Notes: generated by a model from the sequence alone, not told the origin. Counted from the stretch's first letter, positions 25,618 to 35,190 are shown. The stretch: 64,000 bases of DNA from Grimontia celer (GCF_900055185.1 NZ_FIZX01000001.1:806001-870000), one strand, 5' to 3'. Translations and numbers: made by a program.

Positions 25618-27605
25618 TAGTTCACCTTCGCGATTGCGCCTTGAATTTGTACCATGGCGCCGCCTTTTACTTCGGCCATTGCGCTGCCGTTAATGCTGAC
25701 CATTGCCCCTTTGATGTCTGCTTTTCCTGAACCTTCAACCGTCACCATTGCGCCCTTGAGTTCCGCTTTACCACTGCCGTTGATGCTAATTTGAGGTGCA
25801 TCGAGTTTGATGCCACTGTTGCTGATTTCCAGTTTGCAGGCACCAACAGAAAGGGTGATTTTGGTTTTCCCACTGATCTCGATGGTTTGTCCGTCAACAG
25901 ACACTTTGGAAGACGCTGAAATTTCTGCGTTGCTGCCAGCATCGACTTTGACATTTTTATCCGACGACAAAGCCATATCGGCTTTACTGTCGACGGAATA
26001 CTTATCTTCGGTTTTTGAGGTAAATGCTTCTTTGCTGGAAATGTCGATCGTCTTCTCGACCGCCAGGCTTTCTTTGCCGGTAACGGTGCGTTTGGCGTCA
26101 TTGAGCACTTCCACCATCATGTCTTTTTCTGCATGAAGGAAAACCTGCTCTTTGTCTTTGGCATCTTCAAAACGAAGTTCGTTACCGTTCTTACTGCTGC
26201 CTTTTGGTGTAGAGCGGGTTTTGATACCACTTTGGGTGGCTGAAGAGTAGGGCGGTACATTTTTGGCGTTGTAGATTGAGCCTGAAACGACAGGCCTGTC
26301 TGGATCCCCTTCGATATAACTCACTAACACTTCATCGCCAATTCGTGGGATAAACTGAATACCGAATCCGTTACTGGCGGCCCCCTGAACGACAGGCAGC
26401 CAGCAGGAGGCATTCTCGTCACTCTTACCATCAACATCCCAATGGAACTGGACTTTCACCTGACCGCTTTTGTCTTTATAGATCTCTTCACTGCTTGGGC
26501 CGCTGACCGTAGCGGTCTGCACGCTATAAATGCGAGGCTTATCGATGTAAGTAGGGCGGTAATTCGTTTTGGATGGAATGCAGGAGAAGCTGTTACTGCT
26601 TTCGAATTGTCTGCCGCTTTCACCACCGGAAAAGCGCGATGAAATGGATACGACGACATATTCCTGATTGTACGAAGTAACAGGATGACCTGAGAGGGTA
26701 AATTTCCCGCCGACGTTGAGTGGCGCTGCTTTGGAAGACCCTTTGCTGGTTACTTTGGTCGCATCATTCGCTTCCATTTGACGCTTAGCACCATCGCGGA
26801 TGGCTGACTTGTCAGAGAAACCCTGTCCGTAGCGATACTCTGTGAGTGTAGATACGCTTGCGGTGCTTGATGACTTCTGGGCACCACTGCTAATGGCTTC
26901 GGCAATAGATTCGCTGTGATCGCCAAGGGTCAAAGACGAGGCATTCACCGTTGTGTTGGTTTGCCAGGTTTTTAGTTCGCGGGAAGGCTCAGGGTAAGAA
27001 GACTGGAACGTCAGTGTACTGTTTGTGATGGCTTTGAACGCCTGATTGGTATCACCGATGACAACAGAGGGCGTTGTGCCTGAATGATCGAAGTGATGGT
27101 GCCAGCCTTCAAAGCTCAACAGGCGTTGAACGAAGGCGAGATCTGTTTCGTCCGCCTGGGTGCAGTATTCATGAGTGGTACCAGAGCCGGATACTGAAAT
27201 CTTCACATAGCTCTTAATGCCTGCACTGGAGAACACAGACTCAATCACCTGCTTGGTGGACATGTTCTGGAAGATTTTTCGGTTGTGGCGGAAAGCAAGG
27301 AGCGACAGCGGGTCTTTGGCCTCTACTGTGTAGTAGTAGAGTTCTTTTTCTTCACTGTAACTTTGAAAGCTAATGCCGGTGAGAAGACCGGAAAGCTTGA
27401 GTTCTTCGGCAGGTGTCGTGACTTCAAAAAGCGTCGTTTTACCCAATGACTTTTCGGAAATTTCATCTTCGCTGACGATAGAAGCGCGAAGCTGACAGAA
27501 GCCGGACAGTTGAGCGTCCATATTCAGATCAGTGACAATATAGGGTCCCTTGCCATCAATCTTCCCCGTAATTGGGCGCACACTTGTTTCGTAAGACGTC
27601 CCCAT
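25617..27605 (-). CDS. vgrG: T6SS spike protein VgrG (TssI)
   Basis: VgrG is the trimeric needle spike of the T6SS. The 662-residue protein has a gp27-like N-terminal region (about 1-330), a gp5-like OB fold (about 370-450, with the Q-F-H-W-D and S-Y-I-E-G-D-P-D-R-P motifs) and a long triple-stranded beta-helix (about 480-662) of short repeats. The last 60 residues are three near-repeats of a G-S-G/A-x-A-E/D-x-K-G-A-M-V unit. No effector domain is fused. It starts a minus-strand operon convergent with the main cluster; AAGGGG seven bases before the ATG supports the start. Confidence 0.93.
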   Translation of the reverse strand: MGTSYETSVRPITGKIDGKGPYIVTDLNMDAQLSGFCQLRASIVSEDEISEKSLGKTTLFEVTTPAEELKLSGLLTGISFQSYSEEKELYYYTVEAKDPLSLLAFRHNRKIFQNMSTKQVIESVFSSAGIKSYVKISVSGSGTTHEYCTQADETDLAFVQRLLSFEGWHHHFDHSGTTPSVVIGDTNQAFKAITNSTLTFQSSYPEPSRELKTWQTNTTVNASSLTLGDHSESIAEAISSGAQKSSSTASVSTLTEYRYGQGFSDKSAIRDGAKRQMEANDATKVTSKGSSKAAPLNVGGKFTLSGHPVTSYNQEYVVVSISSRFSGGESGRQFESSNSFSCIPSKTNYRPTYIDKPRIYSVQTATVSGPSSEEIYKDKSGQVKVQFHWDVDGKSDENASCWLPVVQGAASNGFGIQFIPRIGDEVLVSYIEGDPDRPVVSGSIYNAKNVPPYSSATQSGIKTRSTPKGSSKNGNELRFEDAKDKEQVFLHAEKDMMVEVLNDAKRTVTGKESLAVEKTIDISSKEAFTSKTEDKYSVDSKADMALSSDKNVKVDAGSNAEISASSKVSVDGQTIEISGKTKITLSVGACKLEISNSGIKLDAPQISINGSGKAELKGAMVTVEGSGKADIKGAMVSINGSAMAEVKGGAMVQIQGAIAKVN

Positions 27606-27814
27606 ATGTTGCCCCTTTAATCAGACTATCCATAGTGCGGGCTAACTTCGTTTATGAGATTTTAACGCACTGTTAAGAAAATTATTTTTATCTTAAGACA
27701 TCTGATATTTGAATAGGGGAAAACAGGTGTAGTTGCGACCTTGATCGAACAATTGTGCAAAGCATTGAAAGCAGGTTGCTTAGTGTTCAATGAGTCATGG
27801 TAGTAGATAGAAAA

Positions 27815-27835
27815 ATCCCCGCATGAGGCGGGGAT
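27815..27835 (-). terminator. gltS terminator
   Basis: ATCCCCGC and GCGGGGAT pair around a short loop (27815-27835). On the minus strand it is followed by a run of T, just after the gltS stop codon. Confidence 0.8.
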
Positions 27836-27839
27836 TGTT

Positions 27840-29066
27840 TTAGCCGATGAACGTCAGTGTGGTTTGTAGAATGATTAGGTTGACGATATCAATGAAGAAC
27901 GCGCCCACAATCGGGACCACCATAAAGGCTTGTGGAGATGGGCCGAAGCGGTTAACCACTGAACCCATGTTCATTACGGCCGTTGGTGTCGCACCAAGAC
28001 CAAAACCGCAATGTCCGCTCGAAATCACCGCTGCATCATAGTTCTTACCCATTACACGATACGTGACGAAGTAAGAAAACAGCGCGAGCATCAGAGACTG
28101 CACCATCAGGATTGCAAGGAATGGTAACGCCAGATCGAGAATGTTCCAGAGCTTCAGACTCATTAGTGCCATGGCAAGGAACAGTGCCAGTGAAACCGTA
28201 CCCAAAATATCGACAGTTTCCACATCCAGCTTTTCTACTTTAGTTACTTCGAGAACGTTGGTAATGACAACGCCGATAAACAGGGCGTAAACAAAGTCTG
28301 GGATCATCAGCCAGCTGATTTCAAAACTGCTGACCCACTGTTCGAGATACTTTGCGCCGGTCACACAGATCAATAGGACAAACAGGGTTTCGATGACTTT
28401 TTTCGCAGTAACTTTGTCTTGCTCATTCTCGTTATAAGTGACCAGTTCAGGGAATTGCTCATGCGTATTGTTGGTGTTGCCGTACTGGGATTTTAGCTGT
28501 TTTTTTTCTACCAGACGTTGAGCAACCGGGCTGCCAATAATACCGCCCATCACAAGGCCAAAAGTGGCGGAAGCCATGGCAATCTCAAGCACATTCTCCA
28601 GTCCATAAACATCCTGGAAGGTTTGAGACCATGCTGCACCCGTGCCATGACCGCCCGAAAGGGTAATGGAGCCGGCAATCAAGCCCATCAGCGGATCGAG
28701 CCCCAGCGCTGTTGCCATCGAAATACCAATGCCGTTTTGCAGCACGATATACAGCGAAGCAACACCGAGAAAAATAAAGACCTTTGCGCCGCCTTTGAGG
28801 AGTTGAGTGTAGTTTGCCGCCAGTCCAACGGTTGCAAAGAACATCAGCATAAAGGTGTGTTGTAGCGGAAGGTGAAATTCCAGTTCAATGCCATTGAAGT
28901 GCAGCGCAGTAATTGCACCTGCCACCACCAAGCCACCGACGATGGGTTCGGGGATGTTGAACTTCTTAAATGCGGATACGCGGGCGTTAATAAAGTGTCC
29001 CAGGAACAGCACAAAAATCGCAATCAGGAAGGATTCAAGTGCGCCCACGGAAATGAGTTGATTCAT
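27840..29066 (-). CDS. gltS: Sodium/glutamate symporter GltS
   Basis: The 408-residue inner-membrane protein takes up glutamate with sodium. It has about ten membrane helices and the GltS family motifs: the N-terminal V-G-G-L-V-V-A, the first re-entrant region with S-I-T-L-S-G-G-H-G-T-G-A-A-W, and the second with S-S-G-H-C-G-F-G-L-G-A-T-P-T-A near residues 350-365. The length matches E. coli GltS (401). It stands alone between two terminators and on the minus strand. Confidence 0.92.
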   Translation of the reverse strand: MNQLISVGALESFLIAIFVLFLGHFINARVSAFKKFNIPEPIVGGLVVAGAITALHFNGIELEFHLPLQHTFMLMFFATVGLAANYTQLLKGGAKVFIFLGVASLYIVLQNGIGISMATALGLDPLMGLIAGSITLSGGHGTGAAWSQTFQDVYGLENVLEIAMASATFGLVMGGIIGSPVAQRLVEKKQLKSQYGNTNNTHEQFPELVTYNENEQDKVTAKKVIETLFVLLICVTGAKYLEQWVSSFEISWLMIPDFVYALFIGVVITNVLEVTKVEKLDVETVDILGTVSLALFLAMALMSLKLWNILDLALPFLAILMVQSLMLALFSYFVTYRVMGKNYDAAVISSGHCGFGLGATPTAVMNMGSVVNRFGPSPQAFMVVPIVGAFFIDIVNLIILQTTLTFIG

Positions 29067-29274
29067 AAAGCCTCTGTGTTCTCATCATCTTCCGTAATGA
29101 GTGAGAGTCTTTTTCTAGCGCGCTTTGGAGAGAGTATTTGACTAAATCTATTGGCGGTATCCATAACCGCGAGCGCTTGCTGGCTTAAAACAGGGCGATG
29201 TTATCTCATATTGTTGAATAGAATGACAAGTCTATCCGGGAAAATATTCACTCTATTTATGTGGAATTGAGTAC

Positions 29275-29303
29275 AAAAAAGACCGCGCACAAAAGGCGCG
29301 GTC
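29275..29303 (-). terminator. Terminator of the DUF2029/GT87-like gene
   Basis: GACCGCGC (29281-29288) pairs with GCGCGGTC (29296-29303) across a 7-nt loop. On the minus strand six T follow. It ends the gene that stops at 29345. Confidence 0.85.
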
Positions 29304-29344
29304 TTCTGTTTTTAGGAAGAGTAAGCAAGGTCAACAGACCCTAT

Positions 29345-30565
29345 CTAGTGTTGCGGAAATAGTTTGTGTCGATAAGTCGCCACGATGAAGGCAATCAGAG
29401 GATAAAACCAAATCAGGTGATTAGCGTGGATTTCCTTGAAGGTGACTTCAATGATGATTAGGAGCAAGGTGAAGCAGACGAGGGTTTCCTCGGTGGATAA
29501 CGTCCGTCCAAAGTTTCTTACCAGCAAATATACCAAAGCGCTGAGCTGTGCGAGTGGGAACAGAACGTGTAGTACTGGGGGTGTGATGGAGTACAAACTG
29601 GTGGAGTCATAGTTGAGGCCAAAACGGAGAAAGAAGACGTTCTCCATCAGGCTTTGGTAATCCCATACAAGAAAAGCCATCATCGGTGTTACGCCAATCA
29701 CGCACCCTGCTAGAAATGTCATTCTGATGTCTTTCCGAAGGAACATGGCGAGCAGGAAAGCGGCAGGGGAGAACTTAGTCGCAAACGATAACCCCATCAA
29801 AATACCAGCCCAAAGCCATTTGTCCCGCTGTGCGAATACCATTCCCAAAAGCAACAGGGAGACTGGATAAATGTCGTTCGCACCAACCTGGAAAACCTCG
29901 TACCAAAGACGTTCCGGCAGGAAAAATAGCATTAAAGCGATAAGTACAGTGCTTCGTACTTGCCAGCGACTTTGACCTTTCATGTTGCCAACAATAAGCA
30001 TGCACATGGAAATAGCTGCAATGGCGAGAAAAACCATGCTCATGACTTTGTAACCAACCCCTGGGAAAAATGCAGAAGGTGCATAACCAAGCAGCATTGC
30101 CGGTCCGTAATGAAAGCCTCTGTGTTCGGCTGCAAGCTCTGGCCTGATGTTGATTTCCTGACTGAGGTAAGGGTTTTCACCTTGGAGGAACAAGAGTCTC
30201 GCTGCGTGCTCCGTGGTATAGCCAATATCTACAGTAGGTGCGGTGAAAAGAGCATCGCCATAACCGTTTAACATACGGTAGAAAATGGCAATAACAACCA
30301 GCGAGGCGAACAGGGCTTCACCAATAAACAGGAAATTGGGGAGGGATTGAGTTTGTTGCCGATGCCTGAAAAGGGTTAGACAAAGCGCGAATAGCCCACT
30401 GAAACACAAAAACTTGGTGAAAGGCTGTCCCCAGTCATAGGTCTGGAAAAGTCGATAAATGCAGTAAATAAAGACAACAGAAAATAGCACCGACGATGCC
30501 GCCAGTGTGAGATTGAGGAGGTGTCGAAGCGTAAGTCCGTTCTCCAAAGTCGTTGTAAAGCGCAT
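29345..30565 (-). CDS. Polytopic membrane protein, DUF2029/GT87-like
   Basis: The 406-residue inner-membrane protein has about ten hydrophobic helices and a first large periplasmic loop with G-E-N-P-Y and acidic residues (T-V-D-I-G-Y, then E-H-A-A-R-L-L-F), like polyprenyl-phosphate-dependent mannosyltransferases (GT87, DUF2029). Such enzymes add sugars to lipids or proteins on the outer face of the membrane. The start at 30565 was chosen because AGGGG lies seven bases before it, whereas the upstream Met has no ribosome site. Substrate is unknown. Confidence 0.6.
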   Translation of the reverse strand: MRFTTTLENGLTLRHLLNLTLAASSVLFSVVFIYCIYRLFQTYDWGQPFTKFLCFSGLFALCLTLFRHRQQTQSLPNFLFIGEALFASLVVIAIFYRMLNGYGDALFTAPTVDIGYTTEHAARLLFLQGENPYLSQEINIRPELAAEHRGFHYGPAMLLGYAPSAFFPGVGYKVMSMVFLAIAAISMCMLIVGNMKGQSRWQVRSTVLIALMLFFLPERLWYEVFQVGANDIYPVSLLLLGMVFAQRDKWLWAGILMGLSFATKFSPAAFLLAMFLRKDIRMTFLAGCVIGVTPMMAFLVWDYQSLMENVFFLRFGLNYDSTSLYSITPPVLHVLFPLAQLSALVYLLVRNFGRTLSTEETLVCFTLLLIIIEVTFKEIHANHLIWFYPLIAFIVATYRHKLFPQH

Positions 30566-30716
30566 AGCAAACCCCTGTGTGTGAACACTGGAACCAGTGT
30601 TCAGGATCATGCTCGGCTATTTTATCCCCTATCAATAAGCCTATACCTAAATGAAACAGATTGCGCATTAATGGCAACCTGTTTTGCAGTTTACTGATTT
30701 TTTTGGTTAACAGATC

Positions 30717-32519
30717 CTAGTGTTTATGAGGGATCAGGCCCGCAATCATCATAGTGTGAGAGGCGAGTTTCTGGCATCTGGTCGAACTGGCACAGCTTTC
30801 CAAAGCCGTTTTGTCATTGGCTTTGGTATAAATGATTTCACCGTTTTTAATCGTTGTTAAAACAGAAATGTTCGCGAGTTTCATTGGGTCGATGGTGAGA
30901 GGATTATCTGAAAGTAAAACCAAATCGGCGACCTTGCCTACTTCAATCGAGCCTTTGGTGTCTTCCTCAAAATGTTGATAGGCAGACCAGATGGTTTGCG
31001 CTTTCAGAGCTGTCATTGAAGAAACTCTCTGATCTTTCCCCAGAATGCGACCGCTACGTGTAATGCGGTTAACTGTTGCAGAGTAGACCCTCATCGAATC
31101 CGGGAAGGCGACCGGCGCATCATGATGTGAAGTGAAAATCATGCCTCTATCCATTGCCCAGCCCGTTGGGGAAATGTTCTCTGCACGTTCATCACCCAAA
31201 ACGGATTGTGCATGCCAGTCTCCCCAATAGAAGGTGTGCATAGGGAAAAACGACGGGATAACGTTAAGGTCTTTGAACGCCTGAACCTGATCTTCACGGG
31301 CAGTCTGGGCGTGAATAGCCACGAATCGACGTTCTTTTGCGCCATATTTAGCCGTCGCATTCTTTACTGCGCGGATGTACTGGTCAATCGATGCATCACC
31401 ATTAGCGTGGGTGAGAAGTTGCCAACCGTTTTCCATCGCCATCCCGACATACTTCTCGGCGTCTTCATCAGACATGATTGGGTAGCCGCGGTACTCCGCA
31501 TTTTGGCCCTCCGGTGGAACAAGGTATGGTTTAGTCAGCCATGCCGTTTTTCCCTGTGGTGAGCCATCCAGCGTCAGCTTGACGCCGCCTAGGCGGAAGC
31601 CATTGGTATAGGATCTGCTGAGATAAGGCGCTTTCAGAGTCTCGGTACCGAGTTGAATGTCAGTGTAGGCAACAACATCAATCGGAAGCGGGTCATGCTG
31701 GGCAATCTCATACATGGTTTTGATGCTGTCGGACATGGACCTGCCTTCCTGCGCCGTGGTGTAACCGTATTTGGCGTACAAATCCATACCTGCACGGAAC
31801 AGCATTTCGTTTTCATCGGGGCTGATTTGCGAAAATAGCGGGATCAAAGCGCCAAAGAAAGCGGACTCTTCCAGTACGCCGTTGGGTTCGTCGCTCCCCT
31901 TCACACGGCGAATAACACCCCCGGGAGGGTTCTTGCTTTTCGCAGTCAGTTTCATCATCTCCAGCGCCTTGCTGTTCATCACGCCAAGATGGCCAGATTG
32001 ATGAATAATGAGAATCGGTACTTCAGTGGATACTTTATCGAGATCAAATCGCGTCGGATGTATCTTTTCTTTAAGCTGGGAGTCGTCGTAGCCAAATCCA
32101 ATGATAAAGTCCTGTGCCTTGTTAACAGGCACTTCCGCCCATTTCCTAAGGGCTTGCTGCAAACTGGCAATATCAGTCACGGGACCATCCGGAGGCGACA
32201 AAAGGTTCGCAGAAACGGCCTGCAAACCTGTATTCATCACGTGGCCGTGGGCGTCAATAAACCCAGGGATCATCGTGAGTCCCTTTAAGTCGACAACCTT
32301 GGTTTTGTCGCCTTTTAAACGCAGCACATCAGCATTTTCCCCAACTGCCAGAATCTTCCCGTTCAGGATTGCCACCGCCTGAGCCTCAGGCTGCGCGTCA
32401 TTCACGGTAACAACCTGCGCATTGTGGTAAATAGTGTCGGCAAAAGGTTTTGGTGGGCTGGTGGCAAGTGCTGGAGCAGTAATGAAGAGTGCTGTGAGGG
32501 CAGCAGTTGAAACTTTCAT
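30717..32519 (-). CDS. Exported amidohydrolase, YtcJ-like
   Basis: The 600-residue protein is a metal-dependent amidohydrolase of the amidohydrolase_3 group. It has a signal peptide at residues 1-19 (A-L-A-T-S), so it acts in the periplasm. Family motifs: F-I-D-A-H-G-H-V near residue 90, H-Q-S-G-H at about 175, L-D-G-S-P-Q-G-K at about 320, T-H-A-N-G-D, and the C-terminal G-S-I-E-V-G-K-V-A-D-L-V-L-L. The ATG at 32519 was chosen over one seven codons earlier because the signal peptide begins there. The substrate cannot be named. A short Cys-containing tail (C-A-S-S-T-R-C) ends the protein. Confidence 0.8.
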   Translation of the reverse strand: MKVSTAALTALFITAPALATSPPKPFADTIYHNAQVVTVNDAQPEAQAVAILNGKILAVGENADVLRLKGDKTKVVDLKGLTMIPGFIDAHGHVMNTGLQAVSANLLSPPDGPVTDIASLQQALRKWAEVPVNKAQDFIIGFGYDDSQLKEKIHPTRFDLDKVSTEVPILIIHQSGHLGVMNSKALEMMKLTAKSKNPPGGVIRRVKGSDEPNGVLEESAFFGALIPLFSQISPDENEMLFRAGMDLYAKYGYTTAQEGRSMSDSIKTMYEIAQHDPLPIDVVAYTDIQLGTETLKAPYLSRSYTNGFRLGGVKLTLDGSPQGKTAWLTKPYLVPPEGQNAEYRGYPIMSDEDAEKYVGMAMENGWQLLTHANGDASIDQYIRAVKNATAKYGAKERRFVAIHAQTAREDQVQAFKDLNVIPSFFPMHTFYWGDWHAQSVLGDERAENISPTGWAMDRGMIFTSHHDAPVAFPDSMRVYSATVNRITRSGRILGKDQRVSSMTALKAQTIWSAYQHFEEDTKGSIEVGKVADLVLLSDNPLTIDPMKLANISVLTTIKNGEIIYTKANDKTALESCASSTRCQKLASHTMMIAGLIPHKH

Positions 32520-32589
32520 GGAGACTCCTTGGAATAGCAAGACGGGCTAAGCCCGCCTTTAATTCAGTGCATTATGAAACTGATTGGAA

Positions 32590-33603
32590 TCAGTGTATGC
32601 CGTGTTTATCCCAAAAGTCGTCCAGATTTTGCATCATTTCCTGCTTGCGCTCATCAGATACAAATGAGGCTTCAATCGCGTTACGGGTGAATTGCGCCAA
32701 CTGTGATGGGCTGGGAGACAGTGCCTTATTAAGGGCAATGAAATTGTCTGTCATATAACCACCAAAAAACGCAGGATCGTCAGAATTCACAGTGACACAA
32801 AGACCTTGGTCCAGGAGGGTGAGTATGTTGTGATCCTCCATTTTGTCGAACACGCGAAGTTTGATGTTAGATAGCGGACAGACAGTCAGTGGCATTCGAG
32901 AAAGTGCCAGAGTTTTGATCAGCTCAGGGTCCTCACTGCTTTGAACTCCGTGGTCGATGCGGCTGACATGGAGCAGATTTATGGCATCCCAAATATTGCT
33001 GGGTGGCCCCTCTTCACCCGCGTGGGCCACGGTTTTTAGTCCAAGCGCTCTGGCTTCAGCAAATACGCGCTCGAATTTTTCCGGTGGGTGCCCAAGCTCA
33101 GAGGAATCTAGCCCAACAGCAACAAGGCGATTGAGGTGAGGTTTCGCCATTTCCAACGTTTCAAAAGCGGCCTCTTCTGATAGGTGGCGGAGGAAACACA
33201 TAATGAGTCTGCTGGTGATCCCCAGCTCTTTTTCGCCCTGACGGAGCGCGTGATAGATACCGTTGATAGCGGTATCGAACGCAATGCCTCTCTCAGTATG
33301 GGTTTGTGGGTCAAAGAAGATTTCCGTATGCATGACGTTGTCAGCTTTGCAGCGAAGCAGATAAGCCCAAGTCAGATCGAAGAAATCGCGTTCGGTAATG
33401 AGGACATTGGCACCTTGGTAGTAAATATCGAGAAATGATTGAAGGTTATGGAAGTGATAGGCGCTTCTGGCTTCCTCAACACTGGAATAGGGCGTTGAAA
33501 TACCGTTTCTTTCTGCTAACTCAAACATCAATTCTGGCTCTAAGGAGCCTTCGATATGAAGGTGTAACTCGACCTTGGGTAAACACCGGATAAACTTTTC
33601 CAT
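32590..33603 (-). CDS. Adenine deaminase of the adenosine-deaminase-like type
   Basis: The 337-residue cytosolic protein is a zinc hydrolase of the ADA superfamily. Visible residues: the metal pair in V-E-L-H-L-H-I-E-G, the catalytic H-A-G-E-E, the S-R-I-D-H-G-V motif and N-S-D-D-P-A-F-F. Details ([26 protein letters not shown]) are those of the fungal/bacterial adenine deaminase subgroup (Aah1-type) more than of adenosine deaminase, so the likely reaction is adenine to hypoxanthine. The start at 33603 has GGGAGAAGACGA before it. It lies downstream of a minus-strand transporter gene, but a terminator between them separates the two. Confidence 0.75.
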   Translation of the reverse strand: MEKFIRCLPKVELHLHIEGSLEPELMFELAERNGISTPYSSVEEARSAYHFHNLQSFLDIYYQGANVLITERDFFDLTWAYLLRCKADNVMHTEIFFDPQTHTERGIAFDTAINGIYHALRQGEKELGITSRLIMCFLRHLSEEAAFETLEMAKPHLNRLVAVGLDSSELGHPPEKFERVFAEARALGLKTVAHAGEEGPPSNIWDAINLLHVSRIDHGVQSSEDPELIKTLALSRMPLTVCPLSNIKLRVFDKMEDHNILTLLDQGLCVTVNSDDPAFFGGYMTDNFIALNKALSPSPSQLAQFTRNAIEASFVSDERKQEMMQNLDDFWDKHGIH

Positions 33604-33696
33604 CGTCTTCTCCCTGTTTGTAACTATCTGAAAAATATAAATTGGAAGGGCAAAATCTTGAGAATGGAATGCTGTATGGATAAAAGCTAGTTGGTG

Positions 33697-33712
33697 TTGA
33701 CCCATCGGTCAA
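33697..33712. promoter_or_regulatory. 16-bp dyad, possible operator upstream of the adenine-deaminase gene
   Basis: TTGACC and GGTCAA flank a 4-bp spacer (33697-33712), about 95 bases upstream of the deaminase start on the minus strand. The symmetry and size fit a repressor-binding site, for example of the TetR or LysR type. No regulator gene lies beside it, so its partner is unknown. Confidence 0.35.
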
Positions 33713-33741
33713 ATTTTGAGGTTGTTTCTAGAGTTCACAAA

Positions 33742-33766
33742 AATGCCGCCTTTGACAGGCGGCATT
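33742..33766 (-). terminator. Terminator of the NRAMP-like gene
   Basis: AATGCCGCC (33742-33750) and GGCGGCATT (33758-33766) form a 9-bp stem with a 7-nt loop; on the minus strand TTTGTG follows. It lies 19 bases past the stop of the NRAMP-like gene and separates it from the deaminase gene. Confidence 0.75.
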
Positions 33767-33784
33767 TCTAAATGAAAAGGAAGC

Positions 33785-34999
33785 TTAACCAATGAATTTG
33801 GCAATGAAGTTCTGCACATTTCCCAGGCTTGAAATCGCCATGATGACGACAATGGCAGCACCTGAAGCAGTCAGATAAATCGGGTGCTTGTAATCTCCTA
33901 CAATGTCTTTGCGGCGCGTCGCAGCTAAAACAAAGCCCAACACGACAGGGAGAATGATACTGTTCACCAGACCTGCCAGCATCAGCAGCAGGATTGGCAT
34001 GTTCATCATCACGGTACCGACGCTGGTAAAGATGATGAAGCCACAGCACCAGGCTTTTTCGTTGCGGGCAACAACCGGGAACAGGGTTTTGATGAGTGAG
34101 ATGGCCATGTAGGAGTTACCCACCACCGACGTGATAGACGCCACAAACAGCACCAGACCAAAGATAAAGTATCCCATTTCCCCTGCGCCTTGACGGAATG
34201 CGTCAGCGGCTGGGTTGGCTGTATCCAACACTGCACCTGCAGCAATCACACCAAACACGGCCATGAAAAGCAGAATTCGAATAACGACGGCGATTGAGAT
34301 ACCCGCCCAAGCCGCTTTGTTAATATGCTCAACGTTGTCTTTGCCTTGTAGGCCGATATCAACTAAACGCTGTGCACCAGTGTAGTAACCACCAACAGCA
34401 CCACCGACAATAGTCAGGGTTGGAAGTAGCAGGCTGCCCATGTCCGTTGGCATCACTGCCGCTGACAAAGTTTCTCCCATTGGCGGTAGGCTGGTCATCG
34501 CTACATAGGCAATCAACATAATCATGAACAAGCCAAGATACCGCGCCATTTGGTCCATGCGTTTTGAAGCGTTGTGTACGACAAACAACAGGCAACCGAC
34601 AACACCGGTAAATAATGCACCCCAAGTGGTATCAACCCCAGTGAGTACATTGATACCAAGTGCTGCGCCACTGACATTACCGAAGTTGAATGCAACGGCT
34701 CCCAGAGCCAGCAAAATACCGATGAAGTAGCCTGCACCCGGTGCAATTTTGTTGGCAATATCCTGAATGCGAAGACCAGATACACCAACAATTCGCCATA
34801 AGTTCATCACAATGCCGAAGGTGATAAACATAGAGGCGAACACAGGGAATGCCATGTCGATTTTATAAATGTTGGTGAAAACAGCGGTTTGCGTCAGAAA
34901 GCCAGGACCAACAGAGGTGGTAGCCATTAAGAACGCGACGCTGAAAATGGCTTTGGATTGCCAGTTCGTATTGAGGTGAGTATGTGCTTTTGCGGTCAT
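33785..34999 (-). CDS. NRAMP-superfamily transporter, atypical (YcsG-like)
   Basis: The 404-residue inner-membrane protein has about eleven helices and NRAMP-type landmarks (S-V-G-P-G-F-L-T-Q in helix 1). It lacks the metal-ligand motif D-P-G-N of helix 1 and the M-P-H of helix 6 (here G-G-Y-Y-T-G-A-Q), so metal transport is doubtful. It resembles the YcsG branch, which in other bacteria sits with 5-oxoproline genes. Here it neighbours the adenine-deaminase gene. The ATG at 34999 was chosen because TGGAA lies before it and the hydrophobic part starts soon after. Substrate unknown. Confidence 0.6.
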   Translation of the reverse strand: MTAKAHTHLNTNWQSKAIFSVAFLMATTSVGPGFLTQTAVFTNIYKIDMAFPVFASMFITFGIVMNLWRIVGVSGLRIQDIANKIAPGAGYFIGILLALGAVAFNFGNVSGAALGINVLTGVDTTWGALFTGVVGCLLFVVHNASKRMDQMARYLGLFMIMLIAYVAMTSLPPMGETLSAAVMPTDMGSLLLPTLTIVGGAVGGYYTGAQRLVDIGLQGKDNVEHINKAAWAGISIAVVIRILLFMAVFGVIAAGAVLDTANPAADAFRQGAGEMGYFIFGLVLFVASITSVVGNSYMAISLIKTLFPVVARNEKAWCCGFIIFTSVGTVMMNMPILLLMLAGLVNSIILPVVLGFVLAATRRKDIVGDYKHPIYLTASGAAIVVIMAISSLGNVQNFIAKFIG

Positions 35000-35165
35000 G
35001 CCGATTCCAGATTTTGTTGTCTTCCTATTTATTAAAAAAAAGAAAAACAACTGACCGGGATCAGCTGATAAAGAGCGATTAAACTCTTGAAAAGACAAGC
35101 TCTTGCGAGCTCTCTTTTTGCTGGGCGCGGATGTTAATGGTAACCATCAGGCAAGTCAATCACTG

Positions 35166-35190
35166 AACCGCAAATAGTTTGCGGTTTTTT
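35166..35190 (+). terminator. Plus-strand terminator without an upstream gene
   Basis: AACCGCAAA (35166-35174) and TTTGCGGTT (35178-35186) form a 9-bp stem with a 3-nt loop, followed by more T. It reads on the plus strand, but the nearest upstream gene is on the minus strand and starts at 34999. It could end a small RNA or act as an attenuator ahead of the gene at 35315. See findings. Confidence 0.7.
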
